DNA of 64,000 nt from the NCBI GenBank assembly GCA_035708205.1, contig DASSSY010000001.1, forward strand, positions 62,001 to 126,000. Reading direction: 5' to 3'. Under the pieces are notes generated by a model. The model did no database searches, had not been told where the DNA came from, and saw nothing but the letters and a program-made list of their open reading frames with translations. This document shows, piece by piece, positions 1 to 6,955 of this stretch. The position numbers and the translations under genes were made by a program. Within the stretch, counting starts at the first letter, position 1; each line of letters begins with the position of its first letter. This DNA comes from DASSSY01 sp035708205 (GTDB lineage: Bacteria; Bacteroidota; Bacteroidia; Chitinophagales; Chitinophagaceae).

Positions 1-267
1 ATTTCAAGGTTTATGAGTTGGTGTTCCCATGCTTTTTTGCCCAGTACAGTATATCAATTAGAAGAATTTGGATTGCCAAGAATGATTTCTAAAAAAATTC
101 ATAAAGCAGGATTGTATAACTTTCTTAGAGAAGACTTAAATATTCATCAAGTACTTAGCGACTTAAACCAAATTGGGCTTGCTCCTATTTTAGAAATTCA
201 AAACCTAATGGAATTTGATAAATATATTTTAGATTATTTTTTTGATGGAATAAGAGTAAACCAATAA
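1..267 (+). CDS. 3' end of an unrecognised protein (truncated by window edge)
   Basis: The frame is open from base 1 to the TAA at 265-267, so this is the C-terminal ~88 residues of a longer gene that starts outside the window; the ATG at 13 is probably internal. The visible part is soluble and mixed charged/hydrophobic, with no signal peptide or membrane segment. A segment around LEEFGLPRMISKKIHKAG looks like a helical C-terminal domain, vaguely like tails of large helicase or ATPase proteins, but no catalytic motif is in view and I do not assign a family. It is AT-rich like the next three genes and lies 10 bases upstream of the next one, which suggests one transcription unit in an accessory region. 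Confidence 0.6.
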   Translation: MSRFMSWCSHAFLPSTVYQLEEFGLPRMISKKIHKAGLYNFLREDLNIHQVLSDLNQIGLAPILEIQNLMEFDKYILDYFFDGIRVNQ

Positions 268-277
268 TTAAGAGGAA

Positions 278-898
278 ATGACTTTAGAACAAAAAAAGAA
301 AAATCGTTTTTTATTCCTTGAAGCTCTTTATAACGATTCAAATGGCGATACAGGGGCCATGTTTGATATGTGGGAAGTGGGATATGAATTAAAGTTTGAA
401 AGAGATGAAATTAGTAGGATAGTTGATTATTTAATTGGCGAAAACTTAATAGAATCGGTTGCATTGGGCGGAATGATTAGCCTTACACATTGGGGCATTA
501 AAGAGGTGGAGCAGGCTATTGAAAATCCAGATAAGCCAACAGAACATTTTTTGCCAATAAACGTTATCAATATTGGTACGATGACAAATTCTACCTTACA
601 GCAAGCAACAAGTCGTTCTACAATCAACTTTCAACTTAATGAAACAAAAGCTGCAGACTTAGATGCCATTTTAAAGTCCCTAAATGATATAAAGGATGGT
701 TTAAATGTTTCAAACGAATTACGTAGAGAACTTCTAAGTGAAATTCAAACATTGGAAATACAGCGTAAGTCGCCTAAACCTAAAGGCAGTATCATTGGGG
801 AAGCTTTAAAATCTGTAAGAACGATTTTGGAAAGCGTTGTTGGGAATGCAATGACACCTGTTATTGTGGGCCAGATTACTCAATTACTCGGTTCGTGA
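278..898 (+). CDS. Hypothetical protein, winged-helix-like N-terminus plus C-terminal helical module
   Basis: A 206-residue protein of unknown function. Residues ~1-85 have the pattern of a winged helix domain: helices around FLFLEALY and ISRIVDYLIGENLI, then a turn and SLTHWGIKEVEQAI, as in PadR/MarR-like folds. Residues ~95-120 hold a polar linker containing INIGTMTNSTLQQATSRST. Residues ~125-206 are helical (DLDAILKSLNDI... and SIIGEALKSVRTILESVV) and end in a hydrophobic stretch. From memory, NIG-MTNS-QQ linkers followed by such a helical end recur in uncharacterised bacterial proteins of accessory and defence-like regions; this was not checked. It lies in an AT-rich cluster with the partial gene upstream and a GIY-YIG gene 28 bases downstream. 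It has no signal peptide, so it is probably cytoplasmic. Confidence 0.6.
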   Translation: MTLEQKKKNRFLFLEALYNDSNGDTGAMFDMWEVGYELKFERDEISRIVDYLIGENLIESVALGGMISLTHWGIKEVEQAIENPDKPTEHFLPINVINIGTMTNSTLQQATSRSTINFQLNETKAADLDAILKSLNDIKDGLNVSNELRRELLSEIQTLEIQRKSPKPKGSIIGEALKSVRTILESVVGNAMTPVIVGQITQLLGS

Positions 899-926
899 TG
901 AACCGCTTAAATTTGTAATAATTTTT

Positions 927-1472
927 ATGACAATAGAAATAGTCAATCAATACTTAAACAAGCTTGAAGATAAACTACTGAACCATTCGGCCGAAATTCC
1001 AATTGAATTAAACAATGCCTGGGCTAATCAATTCCCAAATGAAACTGCTGTATATATTTTTCGGGAGGATGATGCTATTGTTTACGTAGGTGAAACTGGT
1101 AATTTAAAAGAAAAGATGATAGAATTGGTTAATAACCAAAACCTTGAAGATGGTATAAATGGGTTACTAAATAATGTGATTACAAAACATTTAAAGCTAT
1201 CTTACCTGTTGGTTGATTTAGGAAGAAAAGAATTAGAAGAAAGAATTTTGAAAAAGGTTAAAGCGCCTAAAAAAACCTATACCAAAGCCGAGAAACAGCG
1301 GGCTCATAAAAATGCTTACGAACGGTGGTCAACAGAAGATGATGAAAAACTGGAATTGCTTTTTTGCGAGGGTAAATCGGTAAAAGAATTATCAGCCATT
1401 TTTGCCAGAAACGAAGGAGCCATTGAATCCAGAATTAAAAAATTAGAGCTTCGGGAAAAGTACGACCGCTAA
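927..1472 (+). CDS. GIY-YIG nuclease-like domain protein with C-terminal Myb/SANT-like HTH
   Basis: Start is placed at ATG 927 because the longer frame from 864 overlaps the preceding gene and adds no conserved sequence. The 181-residue product has a GIY-YIG core near residues 35-100: AVYIFREDDAIVYVGETGNL gives the VYI and YVG strands, and LEERILKK is a candidate for the helix that carries the metal-binding Glu. The arginine usually found after YIG is not obvious (KEKM), so activity is uncertain. Residues ~125-181 are basic and then form a Myb/SANT- or homeodomain-like tri-helix (RWSTEDDEKLELLF, SVKELSAIFARNEGAIESRIKKL). The combination suggests a DNA-binding nuclease or former nuclease. It follows the winged-helix gene by 28 bases in the same AT-rich accessory cluster. 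Confidence 0.65.
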   Translation: MTIEIVNQYLNKLEDKLLNHSAEIPIELNNAWANQFPNETAVYIFREDDAIVYVGETGNLKEKMIELVNNQNLEDGINGLLNNVITKHLKLSYLLVDLGRKELEERILKKVKAPKKTYTKAEKQRAHKNAYERWSTEDDEKLELLFCEGKSVKELSAIFARNEGAIESRIKKLELREKYDR

Positions 1473-1509
1473 GCTCCACAACAAGGTGCAATTTGTTAAA
1501 CCATCAATA

Positions 1510-1944
1510 ATGACTATGGAAATTTTACAGACACGTGAGTTTTGGTATTTCTTTATCCCAATTGTTGTAACACTAATAATTTACTTCGTAGACAAAAGTA
1601 TCAAAGCTGAAAGAAAGCATCTTTTAGTTTTATTTAAGTCAAACAAATCTCTTTCAAAAAGAATACAAGAAAAATTAAAAGGATTCATAGAGGAATTTGA
1701 TGCTTCAAATGCTATTGCCTATCCGGAAAGAAATGTAACTTATGGTACTTGGCTTGAAATGATGTCGGAAGAGTATAAGTCAAGTCTTTCTGAAGAACTA
1801 TATGAGTTTGCCAAGAAAGGTAAAATACCCAAACCAACATTATTATCTATGAGTGATTCTTTAAATAAACAAAACGAAGCATTAAGATTAATGGAAATGG
1901 ATATGAACTTGGTAATAAAAAAAGCTCAAGAAAGTAGAGTTTAA
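1510..1944 (+). CDS. Small membrane-anchored protein, unknown function
   Basis: A 144-residue product from ATG 1510; ATG 1516 and the ATG at 1486 are alternatives. One transmembrane helix lies at residues ~11-27 (FWYFFIPIVVTLIIYF). A charged, probably cytoplasmic, helical region follows (KSIKAERKHLLVLFKS... and LKGFIEEFDASNAIAYPERN). There are no catalytic motifs and no cysteines. The AT-rich base use matches the three genes upstream, and the gene begins 38 bases after the GIY-YIG gene, so it is probably part of the same transferred segment. I do not recognise the family; a membrane-tethered partner of the neighbouring cytoplasmic proteins is only a guess from position. Confidence 0.55.
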   Translation: MTMEILQTREFWYFFIPIVVTLIIYFVDKSIKAERKHLLVLFKSNKSLSKRIQEKLKGFIEEFDASNAIAYPERNVTYGTWLEMMSEEYKSSLSEELYEFAKKGKIPKPTLLSMSDSLNKQNEALRLMEMDMNLVIKKAQESRV

Positions 1945-1954
1945 TCAAAGAAAC

Positions 1955-2215
1955 CAAGCCCACCCACCACCCAACTATTTGTGGTTGCATCATGCCTCGC
2001 TGTTTGGGCACATCGTGGCGCACATTGTGGAGAATTTGGGCGTGCCCCCGATAAGAAAAAACTACGGCTCCTACCCTCGCCTTGTTTTTCTAACCGGGGT
2101 CGGGCTATCCGCTGCAAGTCCTCGCTCGTTCCTCGCTGTGGGCTTTCCGCTTCTATCCCTCACGCATTGGCCACCGCACAAAAGGCAAAATTTTAAAGGG
2201 CGGCTATTATAACAT
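1955..2215. repeat. GC-rich non-coding repeat element at the end of the accessory segment
   Basis: About 260 bases with no plausible gene and a sharp shift from AT-rich to GC-rich sequence. It contains internal near-repeats: GGGCTATCCGCT (2102-2113) and GGGCTTTCCGCT (2140-2151), and CCTCGCT at 1995-2001, 2120-2126 and 2131-2137. It closes with a purine-rich tail, AAAGGCAAAATTTTAAAGGG. From memory, very similar elements (GGGCTWTCCGCT ... CTTCTATCC) are scattered in Bacteroidota accessory DNA, but this was not checked. The two overlapping ORFs in it have no recognisable product and are taken as chance. Confidence 0.5.
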
Positions 2216-2230
2216 AATGCAAAACATTAT
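2214..2230. repeat. Short inverted repeat ATAATG-5-CATTAT
   Basis: ATAATG (2214-2219) and CATTAT (2225-2230) are separated by CAAAA, immediately after the GC-rich element and about where base composition returns to the chromosomal norm. It could be part of a recombination end or chance; the arms are only six bases. Confidence 0.25.
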
Positions 2231-2300
2231 AGGACAAAACGGGCAATCGCTGCGGAGGCTGGTTACGCTGACTATCGTCAGGCAGTTTTGTCAGCAGCAA

Positions 2301-2341
2301 AAAACTGTTCCGAAGCAGCCGGAAATTGCCGGAACAGTTTT
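2301..2341 (-). terminator. Rho-independent terminator of the DUF4465 gene
   Basis: Perfect 12-base arms AAAACTGTTCCG (2301-2312) and CGGAACAGTTTT (2330-2341). Read on the minus strand the stem is followed by a run of T. It lies 35 bases beyond the stop of the minus-strand gene ending at 2376. Confidence 0.75.
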
Positions 2342-2375
2342 ACAAAGGTTTTCAGACATAAAAACCGCTGGTTAT

Positions 2376-3374
2376 TTATTGCTTTACAAATTTCTGAATG
2401 CCGGCCAGGCCATGGGCTTCATCGGCTACACGAATAAAATAAGCGCCGGCAGCTAAAGATGTCACGTTAACAGTTGTGGTTTGCTTTTGACGCAGCACGC
2501 ATTTCCCCGAAAGGTCATAAACCGCGATATCAACGGGGCTTTTAGAAACAATATGAAGTGTGGTTAATACCGGGTTTGGCCATATTCCCGGACTGAATAA
2601 TGAACCGTTAATGCCCGCAATGCCGGTACCTGAAGTATCATCCGGTACCTGAAGCATAAGATTATCTATAGCGAAATAAGCAGGATTATTCATGCCAAAG
2701 CCGCCTACTGTATCGTTTGAGCTCAGGTCGAACGCCAGGCTGTCCACATGACCCAGAACCGACAGATCCACCCAGGTCCAGGCATTGACAATATTCTGAG
2801 TGGAATCATTGGCCACTTCGCCAAGCATAAAATCAACACTGTCATTCACTTTCTGGCCGTTTAGATAGCCCCGGACGGTCATCTTAAACCAGTTGCCCGG
2901 CTGGAAATAATTTTTCATATACCAGTAGGCATAGGTAATATTGGTAAAATACGCGCCTTCGACAATACGGCCACCGCCGACGGAGTCATCAACGATTTTC
3001 GCGCCAACGGGTATTGTCGCCGTCGGATCAGCGCCCTGGAAATCCAAGGGCACGAAACAAATGCCGTAATTGGCGGAGCTGTCAAAGCCCATGCCGGTAA
3101 TAGCTGATTTGTCGTTGCTGAAATTCTGCGTGGTATCGTCCCGCATATTGGAATAGTTAAATCCCGAATAGCCGCCCCAGGAGGTTAGCTCTCCATAAAA
3201 CAAAACAGGGCCGCTCTGAAAGGCATAAGCACCTTGCGGCTGGGTACTGGCAAAATTAGTGTCCGTTCCCGGAAGGTTTAAATCGTCAAATGTAGAAAGG
3301 CCCTGGGCTTGCGTGATTGCCGGGCATGAAGCCAGTATGATTCCGGCTGCGAACAGGTAATTTTTGATATACAT
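2376..3374 (-). CDS. Secreted DUF4465 protein with T9SS type A sorting domain, under a cobalamin riboswitch
   Basis: A 332-residue product; start set at ATG 3374, which gives a clean signal peptide (MYIKNYLFAAGIILASCPAI, then TQAQ). Residues ~25-235 match the DUF4465 pattern: FDDL near the start, SWGGYSGFNYSNMRDD, an AITGMGFDSSANYGICFV strand, a WVDLSVLG segment and FAIDNL. Residues ~255-332 are a T9SS sorting domain (PNPVLTTLHIVS, VAVYDLSGK-like IAVYDLSGK, AAGAYFIRV), so it is exported through the outer membrane and probably held at the cell surface or released. A B12 riboswitch precedes it, with a ~150-base leader between switch and ATG, and a terminator follows. From memory, DUF4465 proteins occur in corrinoid-uptake loci of Bacteroidota; no btuB is visible here. 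A role in corrinoid capture is inference from the switch alone. Confidence 0.85.
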   Translation of the reverse strand: MYIKNYLFAAGIILASCPAITQAQGLSTFDDLNLPGTDTNFASTQPQGAYAFQSGPVLFYGELTSWGGYSGFNYSNMRDDTTQNFSNDKSAITGMGFDSSANYGICFVPLDFQGADPTATIPVGAKIVDDSVGGGRIVEGAYFTNITYAYWYMKNYFQPGNWFKMTVRGYLNGQKVNDSVDFMLGEVANDSTQNIVNAWTWVDLSVLGHVDSLAFDLSSNDTVGGFGMNNPAYFAIDNLMLQVPDDTSGTGIAGINGSLFSPGIWPNPVLTTLHIVSKSPVDIAVYDLSGKCVLRQKQTTTVNVTSLAAGAYFIRVADEAHGLAGIQKFVKQ

Positions 3375-3520
3375 AAAAATTGGTTTAGCAACTTTGCCAG
3401 GCCCGCGGAAGAAAATGAATGGGAAACACAAAGCCGCCATTTGCCAACCGGCCGGCAGACTATTGAAGAATACCCTATACTTTTATTCCCGAAAGCCAGA
3501 GATAATAATTTTTCGCAAAA

Positions 3521-3660
3521 AGCCGGTCTTCTGACTTCTATCATGCTTTTCAGCCTTCCCGTCCCTCTCCGGACAGTGGTCTCAAGAAAAGCATTGTTTG
3601 ACAACGGGCGATAGTTACAGCAGCGGGTACTGTACCGGGCTTACACCGGTTTCCCTAAAT
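3521..3660 (-). promoter_or_regulatory. Cobalamin (B12) riboswitch
   Basis: Read on the minus strand from 3660: AGGGAA, CCGGTGTAAGCCCGGTAC, then CCCGCTGCTGTAACT, a variable stem-rich section and a final AGTCAGAAGACCGGC. These are the conserved blocks of the AdoCbl-type riboswitch in the correct order, including the 3' B12 box. It lies ~150 bases upstream of the DUF4465-T9SS start codon on the same strand, so that gene is presumably repressed when cobalamin is plentiful. A TAGTTTTG -7-like motif lies just upstream on the minus strand near 3690. Confidence 0.93.
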
Positions 3661-3848
3661 GCCAAAACCTTTTTTTTGATTTTGACAAAACTAATTGCAG
3701 GGCAAAGGTAAGTAAAATGTCCATATAATGATCGCTGTTGGCCAATGGCATTTCCCATTGAGTGCAATGATATCCTCATTGAATGCCTTATTATTAAAAA
3801 CAATCAGGATTGACCGTTGTTCCTTATAGTTCTTCTGAAATTTACCCG

Positions 3849-3856
3849 TAACTTTG
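3849..3856 (+). promoter_or_regulatory. Bacteroidota -7 element TAACTTTG upstream of purF
   Basis: TAACTTTG matches TAnnTTTG. It ends 9 bases before ATG 3866, so the transcript would have a leader of only a few bases. It also rules out the TTG at 3854 as the start codon. No clear -33 TTTG at the usual spacing was found. Confidence 0.5.
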
Positions 3857-3865
3857 CAGTATCTT

Positions 3866-5716
3866 ATGTCAGACGCAATAAAACACGAGTGCGGGTTGGC
3901 CTATATCCGCCTCTTAAAGCCCATTTCGTATTATCATCGCAAATACGGAACTTCCTTTTACGGCTTGAACAAGCTCTATCTTTTAATGGAAAAGCAGCAC
4001 AACCGCGGTCAGGATGGCGCGGGAATTGCTACTTTAAAGCTGAATGTCGAGCCCGGTTACCAGTTTCTGCACCGGCTGCGGATTCCCGGGGCGGGCGCCA
4101 TCAAAGAGATCTTCGGCTCCATCCAGGAAGACATGGTCGAGCTGGAACGCATGTACCCGGATCTGCGGCAATATCCCGGCCTGCTGAAAGGCTATCTTCG
4201 TTTTATGGGCGAAGTAATGATGGGGCATTTGCGTTATGGCACACAGGGGCAAAACAGCGTAAAATACTGCCATCCTTTTATCAAGCCGGACATTAACCCG
4301 TCCCGCACATTGGCTATGGCCGGCAATTTCAATTTAGTTAATACGGAAGAGTTGTTCCGGAATATCAAGGTGGAACCGCGCGAGACCATTCGTAAAAGCG
4401 ATTTGGGGGCCATGATCGAAACCATTCATCATTATTTGTGCGAAGAAGATGAAAAGAATCCCGAGAACCCGGACATTGTCGCCACCTTAAGAAAATCAGC
4501 CGACACTTTTGACGGCGGCTTTGTTTGCGGCGGCCTCATTGGCCATGGCAGCAGCTTTGTGCTGCGCGACCGGCACGGTATTCGTCCGGCCTATTATTAC
4601 CAGGACGATGAGATCGTTGTCGCGGCTTCTGAACGCCCGGCCATTATGACCAGCTTTAATGTTACCCAGGATGCCGTTCATGAGCTGCCGCCCGGATGTG
4701 CGTTGATCGTTAACCCGGAAGGACAAATGGCCATTGAACAGGTATTGGAACCGGCAACGGAGAAAAAAGCCTGTAGCTTTGAACGTATTTATTTCAGCCG
4801 CGGCAGTGACGCCGATATTTACCGCGAACGCATTCAATTAGGACAAAACTTAGCCCCCGCAGTCTTAAATGCCCTGAGCAACGATCTTAAAAACACCATC
4901 GTTTCGTTTATTCCAAACACGGCGGAAATTGCGTTCTATGGCCTTATAAAAGGTTTAGAAAATTACCTTAAGGATATTGAGACTGAGCGGATTATAGCCA
5001 ATAAAGACACCATGACCGAAGAGGAGATCAGGGCCTTGATCCATCGCCGGGTGCGCATCGAAAAGATCGCTATCAAGGATGTCAAAATGCGCACCTTTAT
5101 CACGGAAGATAAAAGCCGGGATGAAATGGTGCAGCATGTCTATGACATTACCTACGGTACCGTACGGCCCTACGAAGATTCACTAGTCGTTATTGATGAC
5201 AGCATCGTCCGGGGCACCACTCTTCGCCAAAGCATCATCCGGATGCTGGACCGGTTGCATCCTAAGAAAATAATTGTGGTGTCTTCCGCACCGCAAATCC
5301 GCTACCCCGACTGCTACGGGATTGATATGAGCAAGATGGGCGATTTCATAGCTTTTCAGGCGGCCGTCGAGCTCCTGAAAGACCGGGAGCTATTGCATAT
5401 CCTCAATGAAACTTATATTCAGTGCAATGTAGCGAGAGAGCATGGTAAACTACATGAAGAGAATTTTGTCAAGAATATATATCAACCATTTACAGCGGAA
5501 GAAATCAGCGGGAAAATAGCTGAAATGCTTCGTCCTGAAGATGTAGAAGCTGAAGTAGAGATTATTTACCAATCCATAGAAGGCCTCCATGAAGCTTGCC
5601 CGGACAATAAGGGAGACTGGTACTTTACCGGCGATTACCCTACCCCCGGCGGCAATAAGGTAGCTAATATGGCCTTCATTAATTACATGGAGAAGAAAGC
5701 TGAGAGAGGTTATTAA
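3866..5716 (+). CDS. purF: Amidophosphoribosyltransferase-family protein (PurF)
   Basis: A 616-residue member of the glutamine PRPP amidotransferase family, which makes 5-phosphoribosylamine in the first step of purine synthesis. Start chosen at ATG 3866 because a promoter motif covers the upstream TTG. The N-terminal class II glutaminase has its probable nucleophile in HECGL (about Cys9), with EKQHNRGQDGAGIA and GHLRYGTQG as glutamine-site motifs. The C-terminal phosphoribosyltransferase domain carries the PRPP loop LVVIDDSIVRGTTL near residue 445. It is longer than the ~500-residue enterobacterial enzyme; from memory Bacteroidota often carry such a long form as a second copy, so a paralog elsewhere is possible. 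It is transcribed rightward, with mltG 75 bases downstream and a hairpin between them. Confidence 0.9.
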   Translation: MSDAIKHECGLAYIRLLKPISYYHRKYGTSFYGLNKLYLLMEKQHNRGQDGAGIATLKLNVEPGYQFLHRLRIPGAGAIKEIFGSIQEDMVELERMYPDLRQYPGLLKGYLRFMGEVMMGHLRYGTQGQNSVKYCHPFIKPDINPSRTLAMAGNFNLVNTEELFRNIKVEPRETIRKSDLGAMIETIHHYLCEEDEKNPENPDIVATLRKSADTFDGGFVCGGLIGHGSSFVLRDRHGIRPAYYYQDDEIVVAASERPAIMTSFNVTQDAVHELPPGCALIVNPEGQMAIEQVLEPATEKKACSFERIYFSRGSDADIYRERIQLGQNLAPAVLNALSNDLKNTIVSFIPNTAEIAFYGLIKGLENYLKDIETERIIANKDTMTEEEIRALIHRRVRIEKIAIKDVKMRTFITEDKSRDEMVQHVYDITYGTVRPYEDSLVVIDDSIVRGTTLRQSIIRMLDRLHPKKIIVVSSAPQIRYPDCYGIDMSKMGDFIAFQAAVELLKDRELLHILNETYIQCNVAREHGKLHEENFVKNIYQPFTAEEISGKIAEMLRPEDVEAEVEIIYQSIEGLHEACPDNKGDWYFTGDYPTPGGNKVANMAFINYMEKKAERGY

Positions 5717-5732
5717 TCATTGATACAGGATC

Positions 5733-5765
5733 AGGCTATTTTATTCCGTTAGGACAAAATAGCCT
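5733..5765 (+). terminator. Hairpin after purF
   Basis: Perfect 10-base arms AGGCTATTTT (5733-5742) and AAAATAGCCT (5756-5765), 16 bases after the purF stop. The T tract behind it is short (TTTCCC), so termination may be partial and allow read-through to mltG. Confidence 0.55.
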
Positions 5766-5791
5766 TTCCCGTTGTATCCATCAGATAAAAA

Positions 5792-6820
5792 ATGAAAAAA
5801 CGCGTTATTTCCGGTATGGTCATTCTCCTTTTGGTTATCATGGCCGCAGGAGGCGGTTATTTATACGCCTTGTTTTTCCTGCCCAATGTGCAAAAAACAG
5901 GAAAGCTTTATATTCCTTCAAATGCCGGCTACGCGCAGGTGATCGATTCTCTGAAACCGTTTTTAAAGAACGAAAGCCGGTTCCGGACGGCCGCTAACAT
6001 AAAAAAATATGCCGCACAGATCCATCCGGGACGATATACACTGGCAAAAGGCATGGGCAATAATGCCCTCGTCAACCTGCTCAGATCAGGAAAACAGGAT
6101 GCCATTGCCATCCGCATTGGCAATTATTCCACTATATATGAATTGGCCGGCCGCGTAGCACCACTCCTTGAATGTGATTCTCAGGAAATTGTAGCTGGCA
6201 TCTTAAGTGCTGATTTTGCGCAGGGGATTGATAGTGACGCCCTACTCTATTTTTTTGTGCCCAATACTTATAATTTCCATTGGAATTTGAGCGGAACCGG
6301 CTTTGTCCGGAAAATGAAAGGTTATTTTGATCAATTTTGGAATGCGGACCGGCTGTCGTCTGCCAGGGCCGAAGGCATGAGCCCTTTACAGGTGACTATT
6401 TTAGCTTCGATCGTCCAGCTGGAATCTACCCGGCCGGACGAGCAGCCAAAAGTGGCCCGCCTGTACCTCAACCGTTTGAAAGCGGGCATGAAGCTGGATG
6501 CCGATCCAACGGTAATATTTGCCATGAAACGTTCTTATGGCCGAAGCATAAAAATCAACCGGGTATATTATAAAAACCTGCTGATTCCCTCACCTTACAA
6601 TACTTACATGCATAAAGGGCTTCCTCCCGGCCCTATTTGCATGCCGAACGCCTCGGCCATCGATGCAGTCCTGCATCCGGCCGATCATGATTTTCTTTAT
6701 TTTGTGGCCGACCCTTCCCGGCCGGGCTATCATATCTTCGCTCATACATTGTCCGAGCAGGAGCGCAACGCCCGGCAGTACCGCCAATGGATTGACAGCG
6801 TGGAAATAGAAAGCAAATAA
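5792..6820 (+). CDS. mltG: Endolytic murein transglycosylase MltG (YceG family)
   Basis: A 342-residue inner-membrane lytic transglycosylase that cuts nascent glycan strands and so sets chain length. It has a transmembrane helix at residues ~8-30, LysM-like periplasmic sequence (~40-110), and the YceG catalytic core with ASIVQLEST near 205-213. Glu211 aligns with catalytic Glu218 of E. coli MltG; the neighbouring Glu of the usual ASIVExE motif is Gln209 here. Other core motifs are VARLYLNRL, DADPTVIF, SPYNTY and GLPPGPICMPNASAIDAVLHP, with YFVAD near the end. Length matches the family. It follows purF and is separated by a convergent hairpin region from the next gene. Confidence 0.92.
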   Translation: MKKRVISGMVILLLVIMAAGGGYLYALFFLPNVQKTGKLYIPSNAGYAQVIDSLKPFLKNESRFRTAANIKKYAAQIHPGRYTLAKGMGNNALVNLLRSGKQDAIAIRIGNYSTIYELAGRVAPLLECDSQEIVAGILSADFAQGIDSDALLYFFVPNTYNFHWNLSGTGFVRKMKGYFDQFWNADRLSSARAEGMSPLQVTILASIVQLESTRPDEQPKVARLYLNRLKAGMKLDADPTVIFAMKRSYGRSIKINRVYYKNLLIPSPYNTYMHKGLPPGPICMPNASAIDAVLHPADHDFLYFVADPSRPGYHIFAHTLSEQERNARQYRQWIDSVEIESK

Positions 6821-6850
6821 AGCCGGCGATATCCGATGATCCGCTTTATT
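6816..6850 (+). terminator. Possible terminator overlapping the mltG stop
   Basis: AATAAAGC (6816-6823, includes the stop codon) pairs with GCTTTATT (6843-6850) across a 19-base loop. The AT-rich stem has no T tract, so this is a weak candidate. Confidence 0.3.
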
Positions 6851-6955
6851 GTAAAGGATTATTTATGGCCATTGAGGTGTTGCCATGCCGTTGTCGCACT
6901 TTGTATAACGGCAGTAAAAAGATAGAGGTAAGCCTCCATTATCCAAGTAATGTCC

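Noticed and set aside
1979..2212. Two overlapping ORFs in the GC-rich element
   Set aside because: They overlap in two frames, have no start signals or domains, and derive from internally repeated non-coding sequence.
1955..2215. Integron attC site
   Set aside because: An ACCCAAC core is present near 1967-1975, but no matching GTTRRRY partner with the required inner boxes was found, and the following sequence does not contain a cassette or integrase.
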